Below are positions 7,874-16,527 of a DNA stretch of 64,000 nt, piece after piece. Both the position numbers and the translations under genes were made by a program. The stretch spans positions 259,452 to 323,451 of the forward strand of contig NZ_AZXF01000005.1 of the NCBI RefSeq assembly GCF_000515115.1, written 5' to 3'. Position 1 is the stretch's first letter, and each line of letters begins with the position of its first letter. Below the pieces are notes generated by a model. It worked only from the letters and a program-made list of their open reading frames with translations, had not been told where the DNA came from and ran no database searches. The DNA comes from Nocardiopsis sp. CNT312. Its GTDB lineage: Bacteria > Actinomycetota > Actinomycetes > Streptosporangiales > Streptosporangiaceae.

Positions 7874-8587
7874 TCATCCCCTCTGGATGGTGATGACGGT
7901 CCACGCTCCGACGTAGATCCTGTCGCTGTCATACAGGGGAACCTCCATGTTGCGGGGGATGGGGTCGGCGGTTCCGTTGATGGTGGTGCCGTTGGTCGAA
8001 CCGGCGTCGAGCAGGGACCAGGTCCCTCCGAGCCGGGGCAGCAGGACCGCGTGTTCGTGGGAGACCGCGGGGTCGCCCTCGGGGCCTCCCAGGTCGATCT
8101 CCGGGGTGAGACCGCGCGACTTGCTACGCCGACCGATATGTACCCGTTCACCCCGAAGAGTGAGCCTACGCTGCGCACGCTGTACGGGATAGGCGATCTG
8201 GGCGGGGTCGATCATGCCCCGGTCGACCATGTACTGGTAGTAGGCCGGGTCGGGGGACACGATCGCGCGCCAGCGCGCATCGGCGAGGGCCCCGTCCAGG
8301 CCGGGTCGGCGCGGGTACCGGTCCTCAGACTGCGAGGCGAAATCGAACCCGCACTCCTCGCAGAACCGGCCGACCCGGGACGTACCGCAGTCCGGGCAGG
8401 GGCCGCCCCGGGGCCCGTCGGCGCACGGCTGCGACGCCGCCTGCGACTCGGTGTGCGGCGGAGCCGTCGACGGACCGTTCCAGGGCCGCGGGGCCGGAGG
8501 GGGCGGTGCGGCCTCCTGGAGGCGGAGGCCGCAGACGTCGCAGAAGTCGGGGGCGGCGGACACGTGCCCTGCGGGGCAACTGGGCAT
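7874..8587 (-). CDS. FHA-domain protein with N-terminal double zinc ribbon
   Basis: A 237-aa cytosolic protein. The N-terminus holds two zinc-ribbon halves: CPAGH...FCDVCG at residues 4-20 and CPDCG...FCEECG at about 63-79, joined by a Pro/Ala/Ser linker. The C-terminal FHA domain (about 145-235) shows HIGRRSKSRG, SHEHAVLL, WSLLDAGSTNGTTING and DRIYVG, the phosphothreonine-reading loops. FHA domains bind pThr peptides. In mycobacteria the PknG substrate GarA is an FHA protein that controls 2-oxoglutarate dehydrogenase and glutamate metabolism. This protein lies in the pknG operon and may be a substrate or adaptor, but it is not GarA: it lacks the short N-terminal threonine tail and carries zinc ribbons instead. 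Confidence 0.88.
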   Translation of the reverse strand: MPSCPAGHVSAAPDFCDVCGLRLQEAAPPPPAPRPWNGPSTAPPHTESQAASQPCADGPRGGPCPDCGTSRVGRFCEECGFDFASQSEDRYPRRPGLDGALADARWRAIVSPDPAYYQYMVDRGMIDPAQIAYPVQRAQRRLTLRGERVHIGRRSKSRGLTPEIDLGGPEGDPAVSHEHAVLLPRLGGTWSLLDAGSTNGTTINGTADPIPRNMEVPLYDSDRIYVGAWTVITIQRG

Positions 8588-8656
8588 GGGGGGTCACTCC
8601 TACCCGAGGGCCCCGAAGCGGTGCCGTGTGCGACCGCCCCGGGGCCCGGGAAGCAC

Positions 8657-9868
8657 TCAGTGTTCTCTGTCGCCGGGTCTGCCCCACCCCTCGGGGACGG
8701 GGACGACCACAACGGTGACGTTGTCCTTGCCACCGGCCGCGAGGGCGAGATCGACGTACCGGCGGGCGGTGCCCTCGGGTGCGGTGGCCGCTCCGGACAC
8801 GGCGGCAGCCAGCTTCTCGGCCTCGGGGTAGTAGTTCCACAGGCCGTCGCTGCACAGGACCACAGCTCCGGGGCCGGAGGGCGTGACGGTGGAGATATGC
8901 GCGTCGACCTTGCCGGAGTCGGCACCCATCCAGGCGACGAGGGCGTGAGCGTTGGCCGAACGCATCGCCTCCTCTCGGGAGAGCACCCCGGCCTCCACCA
9001 TGGCCTCACTCCAGGAGTCGTCCTTGGTGAGCAGTGCGGAGGCGCTGGAGCCGGGACCGTCGGAGACCCAGTAGGCGCGGCTGTCGCCGACCCATCCGAC
9101 CGTGACCTCTCCGGTGTCGGGGCACACCACCGCCGAGACGAAGGTGCAGGCGGGCGCGGAACCGGGTGACTCCGCGATCGCGGCGACGGCCTGGGCTGCC
9201 TCGATCATCGCCGCGCCGGTCGCCTCCCTCGGGTCCTCACCCCGGCGGACGCGTTCGGCGAGGACTTCGGCACCCGTCTCGGCGGTCACCCTGGACGCCT
9301 CGTCGGAGCGGGGGGAGCTGGACACCCCGTCGCAGACCACAGCGACCACCGTGCCGGTGTCCAGGACCCGGAGCGCCATGGCGTCCTCGTTGCGCTTGTG
9401 CCGCAGCCCCCGGTCGCTGACGCCGACCGCGCCGGGGACGCGCACGGCGACGTGGTCGCGTCCGGTGGGCTGGAGGCGCTCGCAGGCACCGCAGTAGCCG
9501 TCCCGCACCCGGCCCGGACACCACACGCACGTGGCGGGGTCGGCCGGGGCGGCGGAGGCACCGTCCGTGGGGCCGCGCCAGAGGTCGCGGGTCACCATGG
9601 CGTCCTCGTCACGGCCGGAGGCCCCACCGGCCAGGCTCACCTGCGGCGCGGTGGGGGCGCCCTCGTCCGGCGCCAGCCCCGGACGGTCCCCCGCTGCGTC
9701 TCCGACCGAGCCCGACAGGCTCACCTGCGGTGCGGTGATCGCCGTGCTGGAACGCTCGGCGGGGACGTCCCGGATCTCGCCCGGAAGGGTGCGTCCGCAC
9801 CCTTCGCAGAAGGCGTCGCCAGCGGCCACCCTGTCGGAGCACGCGGGGCAGGTGCGCACCTTGGTCAT
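8657..9868 (-). CDS. PP2C-family protein serine/threonine phosphatase with zinc ribbons
   Basis: A 403-aa protein. The ATG at 9868 is preferred over a GTG at 9889 because GGAACGAGGGA precedes it. Two zinc-ribbon halves open the protein (CPACSDRV...FCEGCG) and a second pair occurs at about 125-145 (CVWCPGRV...YCGACE). The PP2C domain follows with RHKRNEDAMALRV, VVAVVCDGVSSS, GDSRAYW and LCSDGLWNYYP, which supply the metal-binding aspartates. It should dephosphorylate Ser/Thr phosphoproteins. Directly downstream of pknG (18-bp gap), it is the natural antagonist of that kinase. A phosphatase is not part of the mycobacterial glnH-glnX-pknG trio, so the operon here forms a fuller write/erase/read module. 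Confidence 0.92.
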   Translation of the reverse strand: MTKVRTCPACSDRVAAGDAFCEGCGRTLPGEIRDVPAERSSTAITAPQVSLSGSVGDAAGDRPGLAPDEGAPTAPQVSLAGGASGRDEDAMVTRDLWRGPTDGASAAPADPATCVWCPGRVRDGYCGACERLQPTGRDHVAVRVPGAVGVSDRGLRHKRNEDAMALRVLDTGTVVAVVCDGVSSSPRSDEASRVTAETGAEVLAERVRRGEDPREATGAAMIEAAQAVAAIAESPGSAPACTFVSAVVCPDTGEVTVGWVGDSRAYWVSDGPGSSASALLTKDDSWSEAMVEAGVLSREEAMRSANAHALVAWMGADSGKVDAHISTVTPSGPGAVVLCSDGLWNYYPEAEKLAAAVSGAATAPEGTARRYVDLALAAGGKDNVTVVVVPVPEGWGRPGDREH

Positions 9869-9885
9869 CGCGGTTCCCTCGTTCC

Positions 9886-12213
9886 TCACAGCAGTGTCAC
9901 GGGGCGTAGGGAGTTGGCCTTGTCTATGAGCTCGTGGCGCTCCCGTACCGTGTCGGCACGGTGCGCCAGGGCCCGGTAGCGGCGCTCCAGGTTGCTACGT
10001 ACCCCGTCCTCGGTCGGTGGAGCGCCCAGGACCTCCTCGCCCCCCGGGGCTCGGCCGCCCGGGCCGAGCCAGGAGAGGAGGCTCTCCAGCACTCTGACCC
10101 CCAGGCGGTCGGAGGTCTCGGCGTCCAGTCCGAGCCGTTCCAGCCGTCGGCCCGCCTCCAGGAAGTCCCCGACCTCCGTGGCGGGGTGCCGGGCGGCGAG
10201 GACGGATACGAGTGCCGTCTGGGCGTGAACGTACATGCTGGACAGTTCGGGCACCGTGTCCAAGACGGCGATCGCGGCGGCCCGGTCGCCCTGCGCGAGG
10301 CGGATGCGCGCCAGTCCGAACGCGGCGCTGACGAAGGAGTGGTCGGTGCCCCACACCGTCCGGTACTGGTCGGCGGCGGTCCTGTGGTCACCGGTCCGCT
10401 CGGTGGCGATGGCCAGGCCGAGCTTGGGGGCGCTCTCCCCGGGCAGGTGGTCGTAGAGCCGGTCGAAGTGGTCGGCCGCCTCGTGGAAGCGGCCGGTGCC
10501 GAGTTCGGCGACGGCGAGGTGCCACATGGTGCGCCAGTCGCCGGGGACTCGCTCGCTGAACCGCTGAAGGGCGTCCATGGCCTCGCCGAAACGGCCCGCG
10601 GTGATCAGTGCCCGGCACAGCGCGAGCAGGGTCTCGGGGGTCGGGGAGGCCATCCCCAGCAGGGCGTGGACCAGCTCGTCCGAGGACAGCGCGGAGAAGC
10701 CGCGCAGGTGCTGGGCTGCCGGGTCCCCGGGGTCGATCAGCGGGGTGGGCAGAAGCGCGGCCGCCTCGGTGGGCGAGGGCGGGACCAGCATGAGGTCGGC
10801 GTCACGGGCGCTCGTGCCCACGGTGTGGTTCTCCCCGCCGAACAGCGTCGAGGGGGCGGGGTGGGGCGCACCCCTGATCTCGGACAGGACCTCGCGCAGG
10901 ACTCCGGTGAGCTGGTCGGCCATGTCGCCCGCGTCGTGGAAACGCAGTTCGGGTTCGAGGTGGGTGCTCCGGCGCAGCAGCCGGTCGAAGGACTCGTGGC
11001 GCTGGAGCAGCGGCACGGACGATCGGGGCGGAAGGGCGTACTGATACGTGCGCACGGCGTCGAACCGGAAGGCGAGCACGGCCAGGCTCCGTCCCACCGA
11101 GTACAGGTCGGAGCTGACGGAGGGGCCGGGGCCGCGCAGCTCCTCCTCCGGGACGCGGTATCCGGGCGTGGTGTACACCGGGCTCCCGGTGTCGTCCACC
11201 CGGCGCACGCCGCCCAGGTCGATGAGCGTGATCTGCTCCTCGCCCTGGATGACGTTGTCCGGCTTGAAGTCGCAGTAGAGCAGCCCCTTGGAGTGCAGGT
11301 AGCCCAGGGCCCGCAGGCCCTCCAGGCCGTAGGCGATGACCTGGTCCAGTGGGAGGACCCCCCGTCCGGCGGCGGTCTCCCCGGCTTCGGTCAGCAACTG
11401 GCGCAGCGACCTCCCGCCGACGTACTCCATGACGATGTGGCCGACGGGGACGCCGGTGCGCGGATCGGGGTACTGGGAGAAGTTGATGATCTTGACGATG
11501 TTGGGGTGCTCGACCTCGGACAGGAACGCCCGCTCTGCGGCGGCCGCCCTGTGCGCCTCGGCGTCACCGACGTTGAGCAGGCCCTTGAGCACCACCCACC
11601 GGTCGTTGACGTTGCGGTCCCTCGCCAGGTAGATCCAGCCGAGTCCGCCGTGGGCCAGGCAGCCGAGCACCTCGTACTGTCCGCCGACCATGTCCCCTGG
11701 GGCAAGCCTGGGGGTGAAGGAGAAGGAAGTCCCGCAGGCGGTGCAGTAGCCCTCGGCCCGTCCCGGCCGGTCGCCCCGCGACCGGCCCACCTTCTCCCCG
11801 CAGTTGCCGCAGAACCGGTTCCTCTCCGCGACCACGGGCTCGGACAGGACCGCCTCGGAGGGCTCCCGGTAGGGGACAGCCGGCATCTCGACCATCCCCA
11901 GGCCGAGCATGCCGCGCATGGAGCGCGTCGGGGATCGGCCCGGGACGGAGGCCCCGCCCCGGACCCCCCCGTTCCCGGTCGGCGCTCCGGGGCCGGAGCG
12001 GCCGGAGATCCGAACGTCGCCGGAGGAGATCGGGTGGGAGCGGACGGGGTCGGGTCCGGCCGGGCCGGAGGAGAGCCACTGCCTAACGACGGCGTCGTGG
12101 GCGGAGCGCCCACGGCCTCCGGGAGGGGGAAGGCCGACGGCGGGACGTCCGCACACACCACAGACCCCGTCCTCGACCGGGCCGCCGCAGCCCGGCGCAG
12201 TGCACATCGTCAT
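9886..12213 (-). CDS. pknG: PknG-type serine/threonine protein kinase with TPR domain
   Basis: A 775-aa soluble kinase. Order: an N-terminal zinc-ribbon half (CTAPGCGG...CGVCG, residues 4-22), a Pro/Gly-rich disordered stretch to about 130, a rubredoxin-like CxxC pair (C135/C138 and C157/C160), then the kinase domain. The kinase shows GCLAHGGLGWIYLARD (glycine loop), VVLKG (Lys210), the catalytic loop YCDFKPDN (313-320, non-RD) and LIDLGG (331-335, DFG variant with Leu-Gly). A C-terminal helical TPR region runs from about 500 to 770. This is the PknG architecture. PknG links amino-acid availability to central nitrogen/carbon metabolism by phosphorylating FHA proteins. The start overlaps the upstream gene stop as ATGA. 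Confidence 0.95.
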   Translation of the reverse strand: MTMCTAPGCGGPVEDGVCGVCGRPAVGLPPPGGRGRSAHDAVVRQWLSSGPAGPDPVRSHPISSGDVRISGRSGPGAPTGNGGVRGGASVPGRSPTRSMRGMLGLGMVEMPAVPYREPSEAVLSEPVVAERNRFCGNCGEKVGRSRGDRPGRAEGYCTACGTSFSFTPRLAPGDMVGGQYEVLGCLAHGGLGWIYLARDRNVNDRWVVLKGLLNVGDAEAHRAAAAERAFLSEVEHPNIVKIINFSQYPDPRTGVPVGHIVMEYVGGRSLRQLLTEAGETAAGRGVLPLDQVIAYGLEGLRALGYLHSKGLLYCDFKPDNVIQGEEQITLIDLGGVRRVDDTGSPVYTTPGYRVPEEELRGPGPSVSSDLYSVGRSLAVLAFRFDAVRTYQYALPPRSSVPLLQRHESFDRLLRRSTHLEPELRFHDAGDMADQLTGVLREVLSEIRGAPHPAPSTLFGGENHTVGTSARDADLMLVPPSPTEAAALLPTPLIDPGDPAAQHLRGFSALSSDELVHALLGMASPTPETLLALCRALITAGRFGEAMDALQRFSERVPGDWRTMWHLAVAELGTGRFHEAADHFDRLYDHLPGESAPKLGLAIATERTGDHRTAADQYRTVWGTDHSFVSAAFGLARIRLAQGDRAAAIAVLDTVPELSSMYVHAQTALVSVLAARHPATEVGDFLEAGRRLERLGLDAETSDRLGVRVLESLLSWLGPGGRAPGGEEVLGAPPTEDGVRSNLERRYRALAHRADTVRERHELIDKANSLRPVTLL

Positions 12214-13424
12214 CTGACCACACCACCGCCATCGCTTTCCCCGTCCGATGCCACCGGACCGAGGATGGTTCTGCCTTCGGGGGAAGTGGGTTCCGCCAGT
12301 TCCCGGAGCCTGCGCAGGTACGCGGACAGGGTCTCGGTGGCCGCGGGCAGGTCACACGGTGTGCTCCACAGCTCCCAGTGCGCCTCGCCGTGCAGCCCGG
12401 CGAGGCGGCCGTCGTCGGCGCACCCGGCCCGGACGGCACGGGAGCGGTAGGCGTCCAGGCGACCGCGGAGCCGCGCCCTGCTCTCCAGGAGACCGGTGAG
12501 GGCGGCCTCCCGTTCGCGGGCGGTGTCCGTCGCCTCATGGATGTCCCGCTGAAGTTCTCCCAACCGGGTGCCGAGGTCGCGCCAGCGCCCGGCGTCGCGC
12601 AGGCGATCCAGGTCCGCGACGGCCGCGCGCAGGTCGGGCACGGGATCGGGGACGTCGGGGGCGGCTGGGCGGGAGATCCTCGCCACGACCGTGGCCCGCA
12701 GACCGCGGGCCCGGCTCAGGACCACCGCCACGTCGTCGACCGCGTAGCGCAGGCGGGTGACGTTCTCGTCGTAGGAGTCGCGCATGCGCAGGGCGTCGCG
12801 CAGTTCCCCGCGGGTGCGTTCGAGCCGTCCGCGCAGGCGCTCCAGTGCGGAGGTGTCCACACGCCCGTCGTCCACGAGGGAGAGGGGATCGAACCGCACC
12901 ACCTCGGCCTGGTGGAAGACGGCGGCCCCGAGCGGGTCGTACTCGGTCCTGTCGAGTCCGACCATGTCGGCGAGGGTGCCGATGTCGTTCCACACGGCGT
13001 CGAGCTCGGCGATCCGGGGGCCGAGGGCGTCCCAGGCGGTCTCCACCGCGGAGACGGTCTCGGTGACCACCGAGTAGCGGGCACAGATCCGGGCGACGGC
13101 CTCGGCGAAGGTGATCGGGCCCAGCGGTGCCTCCACGGACGGCCCGTCGAGGAGGCGGCCGATCTCGGTCCGGCTCTCAAGATCCCCGGTGGCGCGCAGT
13201 CCGGTGGCGTGGTCGACGACCTCCCGGAGGGCGGAGGTGAGGTCCCGTAGGCCGTGGACGTGCTCCTCCACGGCCTCCCAGCGTTCGCGGGTGCGTCCGG
13301 CCAGGTCAGTGGCCCTGGGCATCCGGTGGACGATACGGCGGTCCAGGTCCGCGAGGTCGAGGGTGATCCGGTCGGCCTCACCTCGCACCCGGTTGAGTGC
13401 GTGGTCGATGCCCTCCCAGCTCAT
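12210..13424 (-). CDS. coiled-coil protein heading the pknG operon
   Basis: A 404-aa, largely helical protein of unknown function. The ATG at 13424 is chosen because GGAGAG lies 8 nt upstream and the preceding extension looks non-coding. Long heptad-like stretches are visible (ALERLRGRLERTRGELRDAL, VADLDRLRDAGRWRDLG). It has few cysteines, no signal peptide and no membrane segment. The stop overlaps the pknG start in ATGA, so translation is likely coupled and the two proteins may be made in fixed ratio. I do not recognise a named family. Context suggests a structural partner of the PknG/PP2C/FHA signalling proteins. Confidence 0.75.
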   Translation of the reverse strand: MSWEGIDHALNRVRGEADRITLDLADLDRRIVHRMPRATDLAGRTRERWEAVEEHVHGLRDLTSALREVVDHATGLRATGDLESRTEIGRLLDGPSVEAPLGPITFAEAVARICARYSVVTETVSAVETAWDALGPRIAELDAVWNDIGTLADMVGLDRTEYDPLGAAVFHQAEVVRFDPLSLVDDGRVDTSALERLRGRLERTRGELRDALRMRDSYDENVTRLRYAVDDVAVVLSRARGLRATVVARISRPAAPDVPDPVPDLRAAVADLDRLRDAGRWRDLGTRLGELQRDIHEATDTAREREAALTGLLESRARLRGRLDAYRSRAVRAGCADDGRLAGLHGEAHWELWSTPCDLPAATETLSAYLRRLRELAEPTSPEGRTILGPVASDGESDGGGVVR

Positions 13425-13642
13425 CGGGGTGCTCTCCGCCCCGTGTGCGCCGCCCACCTTCCCCGCACTCCCCCTGTCGCACACCCGTGTCCGCGTTGCC
13501 CGCCGACGACCGGTGATCCGTTATCCGCTAGGACGAGTCTGGCGGGAGCGCTCCCAAACCACAAGGGAATGCCGGAGTTGCGGTCATGAGTGCTGTGAGG
13601 CGTGGCGTGTCCGGAAAACGGTCCGTGCGGGTGGCCGACCGG

Positions 13643-14362
13643 TCAGGCCGTGTCCTCGGGAAACTCTTCGGGGGGACGCGCCCGCCGTCCCGGCGCGCGG
13701 TGCCGGCCCCCTCCCCCGGGCTGCCGCTCCTCGGGGCCACCGGTTCCCGTGTCGGCGATCCCGGTGTCGACGGTGTCCGCGGCCCGTTCCCGGGCGTCGG
13801 TCCCCTGGCCGGAAGCACTGCGGAGCCGCAGACCGGCCACCACGAGCACCACGCCGAGGATGACCGCGTAGACCCCCACCGCCAGGAGGAGGACCTCGGC
13901 CCCCACCAGGGGCCAGAACCACAGCAGCAGACCGAACACGACGGACAGGGCACCGGCGAAGACCAGCAGCCACTCGGAGCTGATGTGAGCGCGCAGCCGC
14001 ACGGCGGTGATGATCTCGAAGACCCCGGTGAGGACGGCCCAGAAGCCGATGACGAACACCAGGGCGACCAGCGCCGCCAACGGCCAGAGGAGCGCGACCA
14101 GGCCCAGGATGATGCCGAGCACCGCTCGCGCGGCCGTTCCCGTACGGGACCCGCGGGGTGCGCGGAGGGCCGCCGCGGCCAGGAAGCAGCCGTCGACCAG
14201 TGCGAAGGCACCAAAGACCACGGCCAGCGCCACCAGGGTCGGTCCTGGCCACAAAACCGCGAGCACGCCGAAGAGCACGGCGGCGGTCCCGCGCAGGACC
14301 ATCAGCCACCAGTTCCGGCTCGTCTGCGCGAACAGGTCACCGGCGAGCACGTACCGGACCAT
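13643..14362 (-). CDS. HdeD/DUF308-family membrane protein
   Basis: A 239-aa protein. Six hydrophobic helices fill residues 15-185: WWLMVLRGTAAVLFGVLAVL, LVALAVVFGAFALVDGCFLA, ARAVLGIILGLVALLWP, LVFVIGFWAVLTGVFEI, LVFAGALSVVFGLLLWFWP and VLLLAVGVYAVILGVVLV. They are arranged as a repeated pair with the family RG...FGVLA and ALVDG motifs. A hydrophilic C-terminal tail of about 55 residues is Gly/Arg/Pro rich. HdeD proteins are linked to acid tolerance in E. coli, but the role in actinobacteria is not established. The ATG at 14362 was chosen at the first residue of the conserved region. It is a single gene, convergent to none. Confidence 0.85.
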   Translation of the reverse strand: MVRYVLAGDLFAQTSRNWWLMVLRGTAAVLFGVLAVLWPGPTLVALAVVFGAFALVDGCFLAAAALRAPRGSRTGTAARAVLGIILGLVALLWPLAALVALVFVIGFWAVLTGVFEIITAVRLRAHISSEWLLVFAGALSVVFGLLLWFWPLVGAEVLLLAVGVYAVILGVVLVVAGLRLRSASGQGTDARERAADTVDTGIADTGTGGPEERQPGGGGRHRAPGRRARPPEEFPEDTA

Positions 14363-14513
14363 CTCAGCCTCCCCGCACCCCGACTTCGTGGTCCCGTGAT
14401 CACGGGACCACGGTGTGCGCTGACCCCAAGGTCGCACACCGACGGCCGACGGGGCACCAAGACAGGGGTAAAGGACGGTATACGCCGAACCCGCCCGGTC
14501 CCGGAACGGCGAA

Positions 14514-14541
14514 CGCCCGCTCCCGGAGCCGGGAGCGGGCG
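14514..14541 (-). terminator. intrinsic-like terminator after citrate synthase
   Basis: Thirteen-base perfect inverted repeat (CGCCCGCTCCCGG / CCGGGAGCGGGCG) with a minimal loop, 15 bp past the citrate synthase stop. There is no U-run, as is common in actinobacteria. Confidence 0.7.
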
Positions 14542-14555
14542 TCGGCGGCGGGCGG

Positions 14556-15845
14556 TCAGCCCTGGCCGGGGTAGCGGCGCTCGCCGGAACCGATGTAGTG
14601 CTGACGCGGACGCGCGATCCGGAAGGCCGGGTCGTGCAGTTGCTCGCGGAAGTGGGCGATCCACCCGGGCAGTCGGCCCAGCGCGAACAACACGGTGAAC
14701 ATGTTGGTCGGGAAGCCCATGGTGCGGTAGATGACGCCGGTGTAGAAGTCGACGTTCGGGTAGAGCTTGCGCTCGGTGAAGTAGGGATCGGCGAGCGCGG
14801 CGGCCTCAAGCTTGAGAGCCAGGGAGAACAGCGCGTCGGGGTTCTCGTCGCGGTCGAGGATCTGGCTGGCCAGACCCTTGATCTCCTTGCTTCGCGGGTC
14901 GAAGTTCTTGTAGACGCGGTGTCCGAAGCCCATCAGGCGGACCTCACGGGCCTTCACCCGCTCCAGGAAGTCGCCGATGCTGGTGCCGGAGTCACGGATC
15001 TCCTCCAGCATCTCCAGCACGGCCTGGTTGGCCCCGCCGTGGGACGGGCCGGACAGGGCGTTGACGCCCGAGGCGATGCTCGCGTAGATGTCGGCCTGCG
15101 AGGAACCGACCACGCGCACGGTGGCGGTGGAGCAGTTCAGCTCGTGGTCGGCGTGCAGGATGAGCAGCAGGTCGACGGCCTTGCCGAACAGGTCTCCCAA
15201 CTCACCGTCGGCGGCCTTGTCGCCGAAGGTCATCCGGATGAAGTTCTCGACGTAGTCGAGGGAGTCGTTCGGCCCGATCGGCTTCTCGCCGATGGAGTTG
15301 CGGTAGATGCGGGCCGCGATCGTCGGCAGCTTGGCCAACAGCCGGATCGTGGCGGTCTCCACCTGGTTCTCGTCGGACGGGTCGGCGCTGTCGGCGTAGT
15401 AGGCGGCGAGCGTGTTCACCGCGGCGGCCAACAGCGACATGGGGTGGCCCTGGCGGGGCATCGCGTCGATGAGGGTGTTCATCTCCGCCGGGATGTCGGC
15501 GTTCTCACGCAGCTTGTCGGAGAACTCCTTGAGCGCGCCCGGCTCCGGCAGTTCACCGTAGATCACCAGGTAGGCGACCTCAAGGAAGCTGCTGCCCACG
15601 GCGAGGTCCTCGATGGGATACCCGCGGTAGCGCAGGATGCCGGCGGCTCCGTCGATGTAGGTGATCTTCGAGCTGCACGAAGCGGTGTTGCCGAACCCCG
15701 GGTCCAGGGTGGTCATACCGGCCGAGCCCAGCAGGGTCTTCAGCTCGATGGTGCGCTCACCCTCGGTACCGGTGAACACCGGAAGTGTCAGAGTTCCGCC
15801 CTCGTAGTGGAGCTCTGCCGTGCGCTCTTTGTCGTCTTCGCTCAT
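14556..15845 (-). CDS. gltA: citrate synthase
   Basis: A 429-aa hexameric-type (type II) citrate synthase, which condenses acetyl-CoA and oxaloacetate in the first TCA step. The ATG at 15845 (MSEDDKERTAELHYEGG) fits the family start. Motifs: GILRYRGYPIEDLA near the N-terminus, ILHADHELNCSTATVRVVGS with the catalytic His, GPSHGGANQAVLEML with the second active-site His, and MGFGHRVYKNFDPRSK with the oxaloacetate-binding His/Arg. The FERKLYPNVDFYTG-like segment and RPRQHYIG close the active site. Length and motif order are normal. It has a long, relatively AT-rich upstream region and its own terminator, so it is probably monocistronic. Confidence 0.97.
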   Translation of the reverse strand: MSEDDKERTAELHYEGGTLTLPVFTGTEGERTIELKTLLGSAGMTTLDPGFGNTASCSSKITYIDGAAGILRYRGYPIEDLAVGSSFLEVAYLVIYGELPEPGALKEFSDKLRENADIPAEMNTLIDAMPRQGHPMSLLAAAVNTLAAYYADSADPSDENQVETATIRLLAKLPTIAARIYRNSIGEKPIGPNDSLDYVENFIRMTFGDKAADGELGDLFGKAVDLLLILHADHELNCSTATVRVVGSSQADIYASIASGVNALSGPSHGGANQAVLEMLEEIRDSGTSIGDFLERVKAREVRLMGFGHRVYKNFDPRSKEIKGLASQILDRDENPDALFSLALKLEAAALADPYFTERKLYPNVDFYTGVIYRTMGFPTNMFTVLFALGRLPGWIAHFREQLHDPAFRIARPRQHYIGSGERRYPGQG

Positions 15846-16527
15846 GCCCGAGGTCAACCTTTCCAGGCGGGGGATACGTGAGGTGCACGACACGGGGCGG
15901 TAGCCGCCGTGACCGTGTTCACTCGTTGGTGTTCTGTTTTGTTAAACGACGGTTAAGCAAAATCATATAAGTTTCACCGATTCACGAACAGGTGACATGC
16001 AACACATACCCAGGACGTGATAAGAATTACCGCAAGGTGAAGATTTACAAACTTTGCCGAACTCCGATTACTCCGTGATCTCCCTGGGAGGGGATCGACG
16101 GCACCGGGGTCACCCGTGCCGTGCGGCCTCTCCCAGCGGTCCCCCGAGCGCCCCGGCACCCGGCGCGGAGACGGGGCCGCGGACACCCCCACGCACGTGT
16201 ACGAATGCCGCACGGTCCGCTGCGCCGGCGTGCACGCACGCGCTCTAGCGGCCTCTCCCAGAGTACCTTCGCCCTGATCACAGGGTTTGAGGCGGGGGCA
16301 CCGGAGCCGGTGATCCTGCCCTCCGTACCTCACATCAATACCCGCGCCCCACAAGTCACGCACGGCGCGGCCCAGCCCACATGGACGCGGGCGAGGTAAG
16401 GAAAAGGGGACGGGAGGAAGCAGGCCGTACGGTTTCGGACGGGCGGCGGAAGCCGTCCGCGGGAGCAGGGCACCGCCGCCCATACGAATAGGGGCCGAAC
16501 ACGGCCGCGCCGTGTTCGGAAAGCGCA
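15846..16527. promoter_or_regulatory. long intergenic region upstream of gltA
   Basis: About 680 bp without a supported gene between gltA and prfC, both on the minus strand. Positions 15,910-16,070 are strongly AT-rich for this genome (TTAAACGACGGTTAAGC, CATATAAGTTTC, AAGATTTACAAACTTTGCC) and probably contain the gltA promoter and regulatory sites. The rest is GC-rich with no motif I can name. Confidence 0.5.

Noticed and set aside
16045-16057. A RamB-like box (GCAAAGTTTGTAA on the minus strand) upstream of gltA
   Set aside because: It is a single partial match in an AT-rich patch and RamB control is known from corynebacteria, so it is too weak to list as a site.
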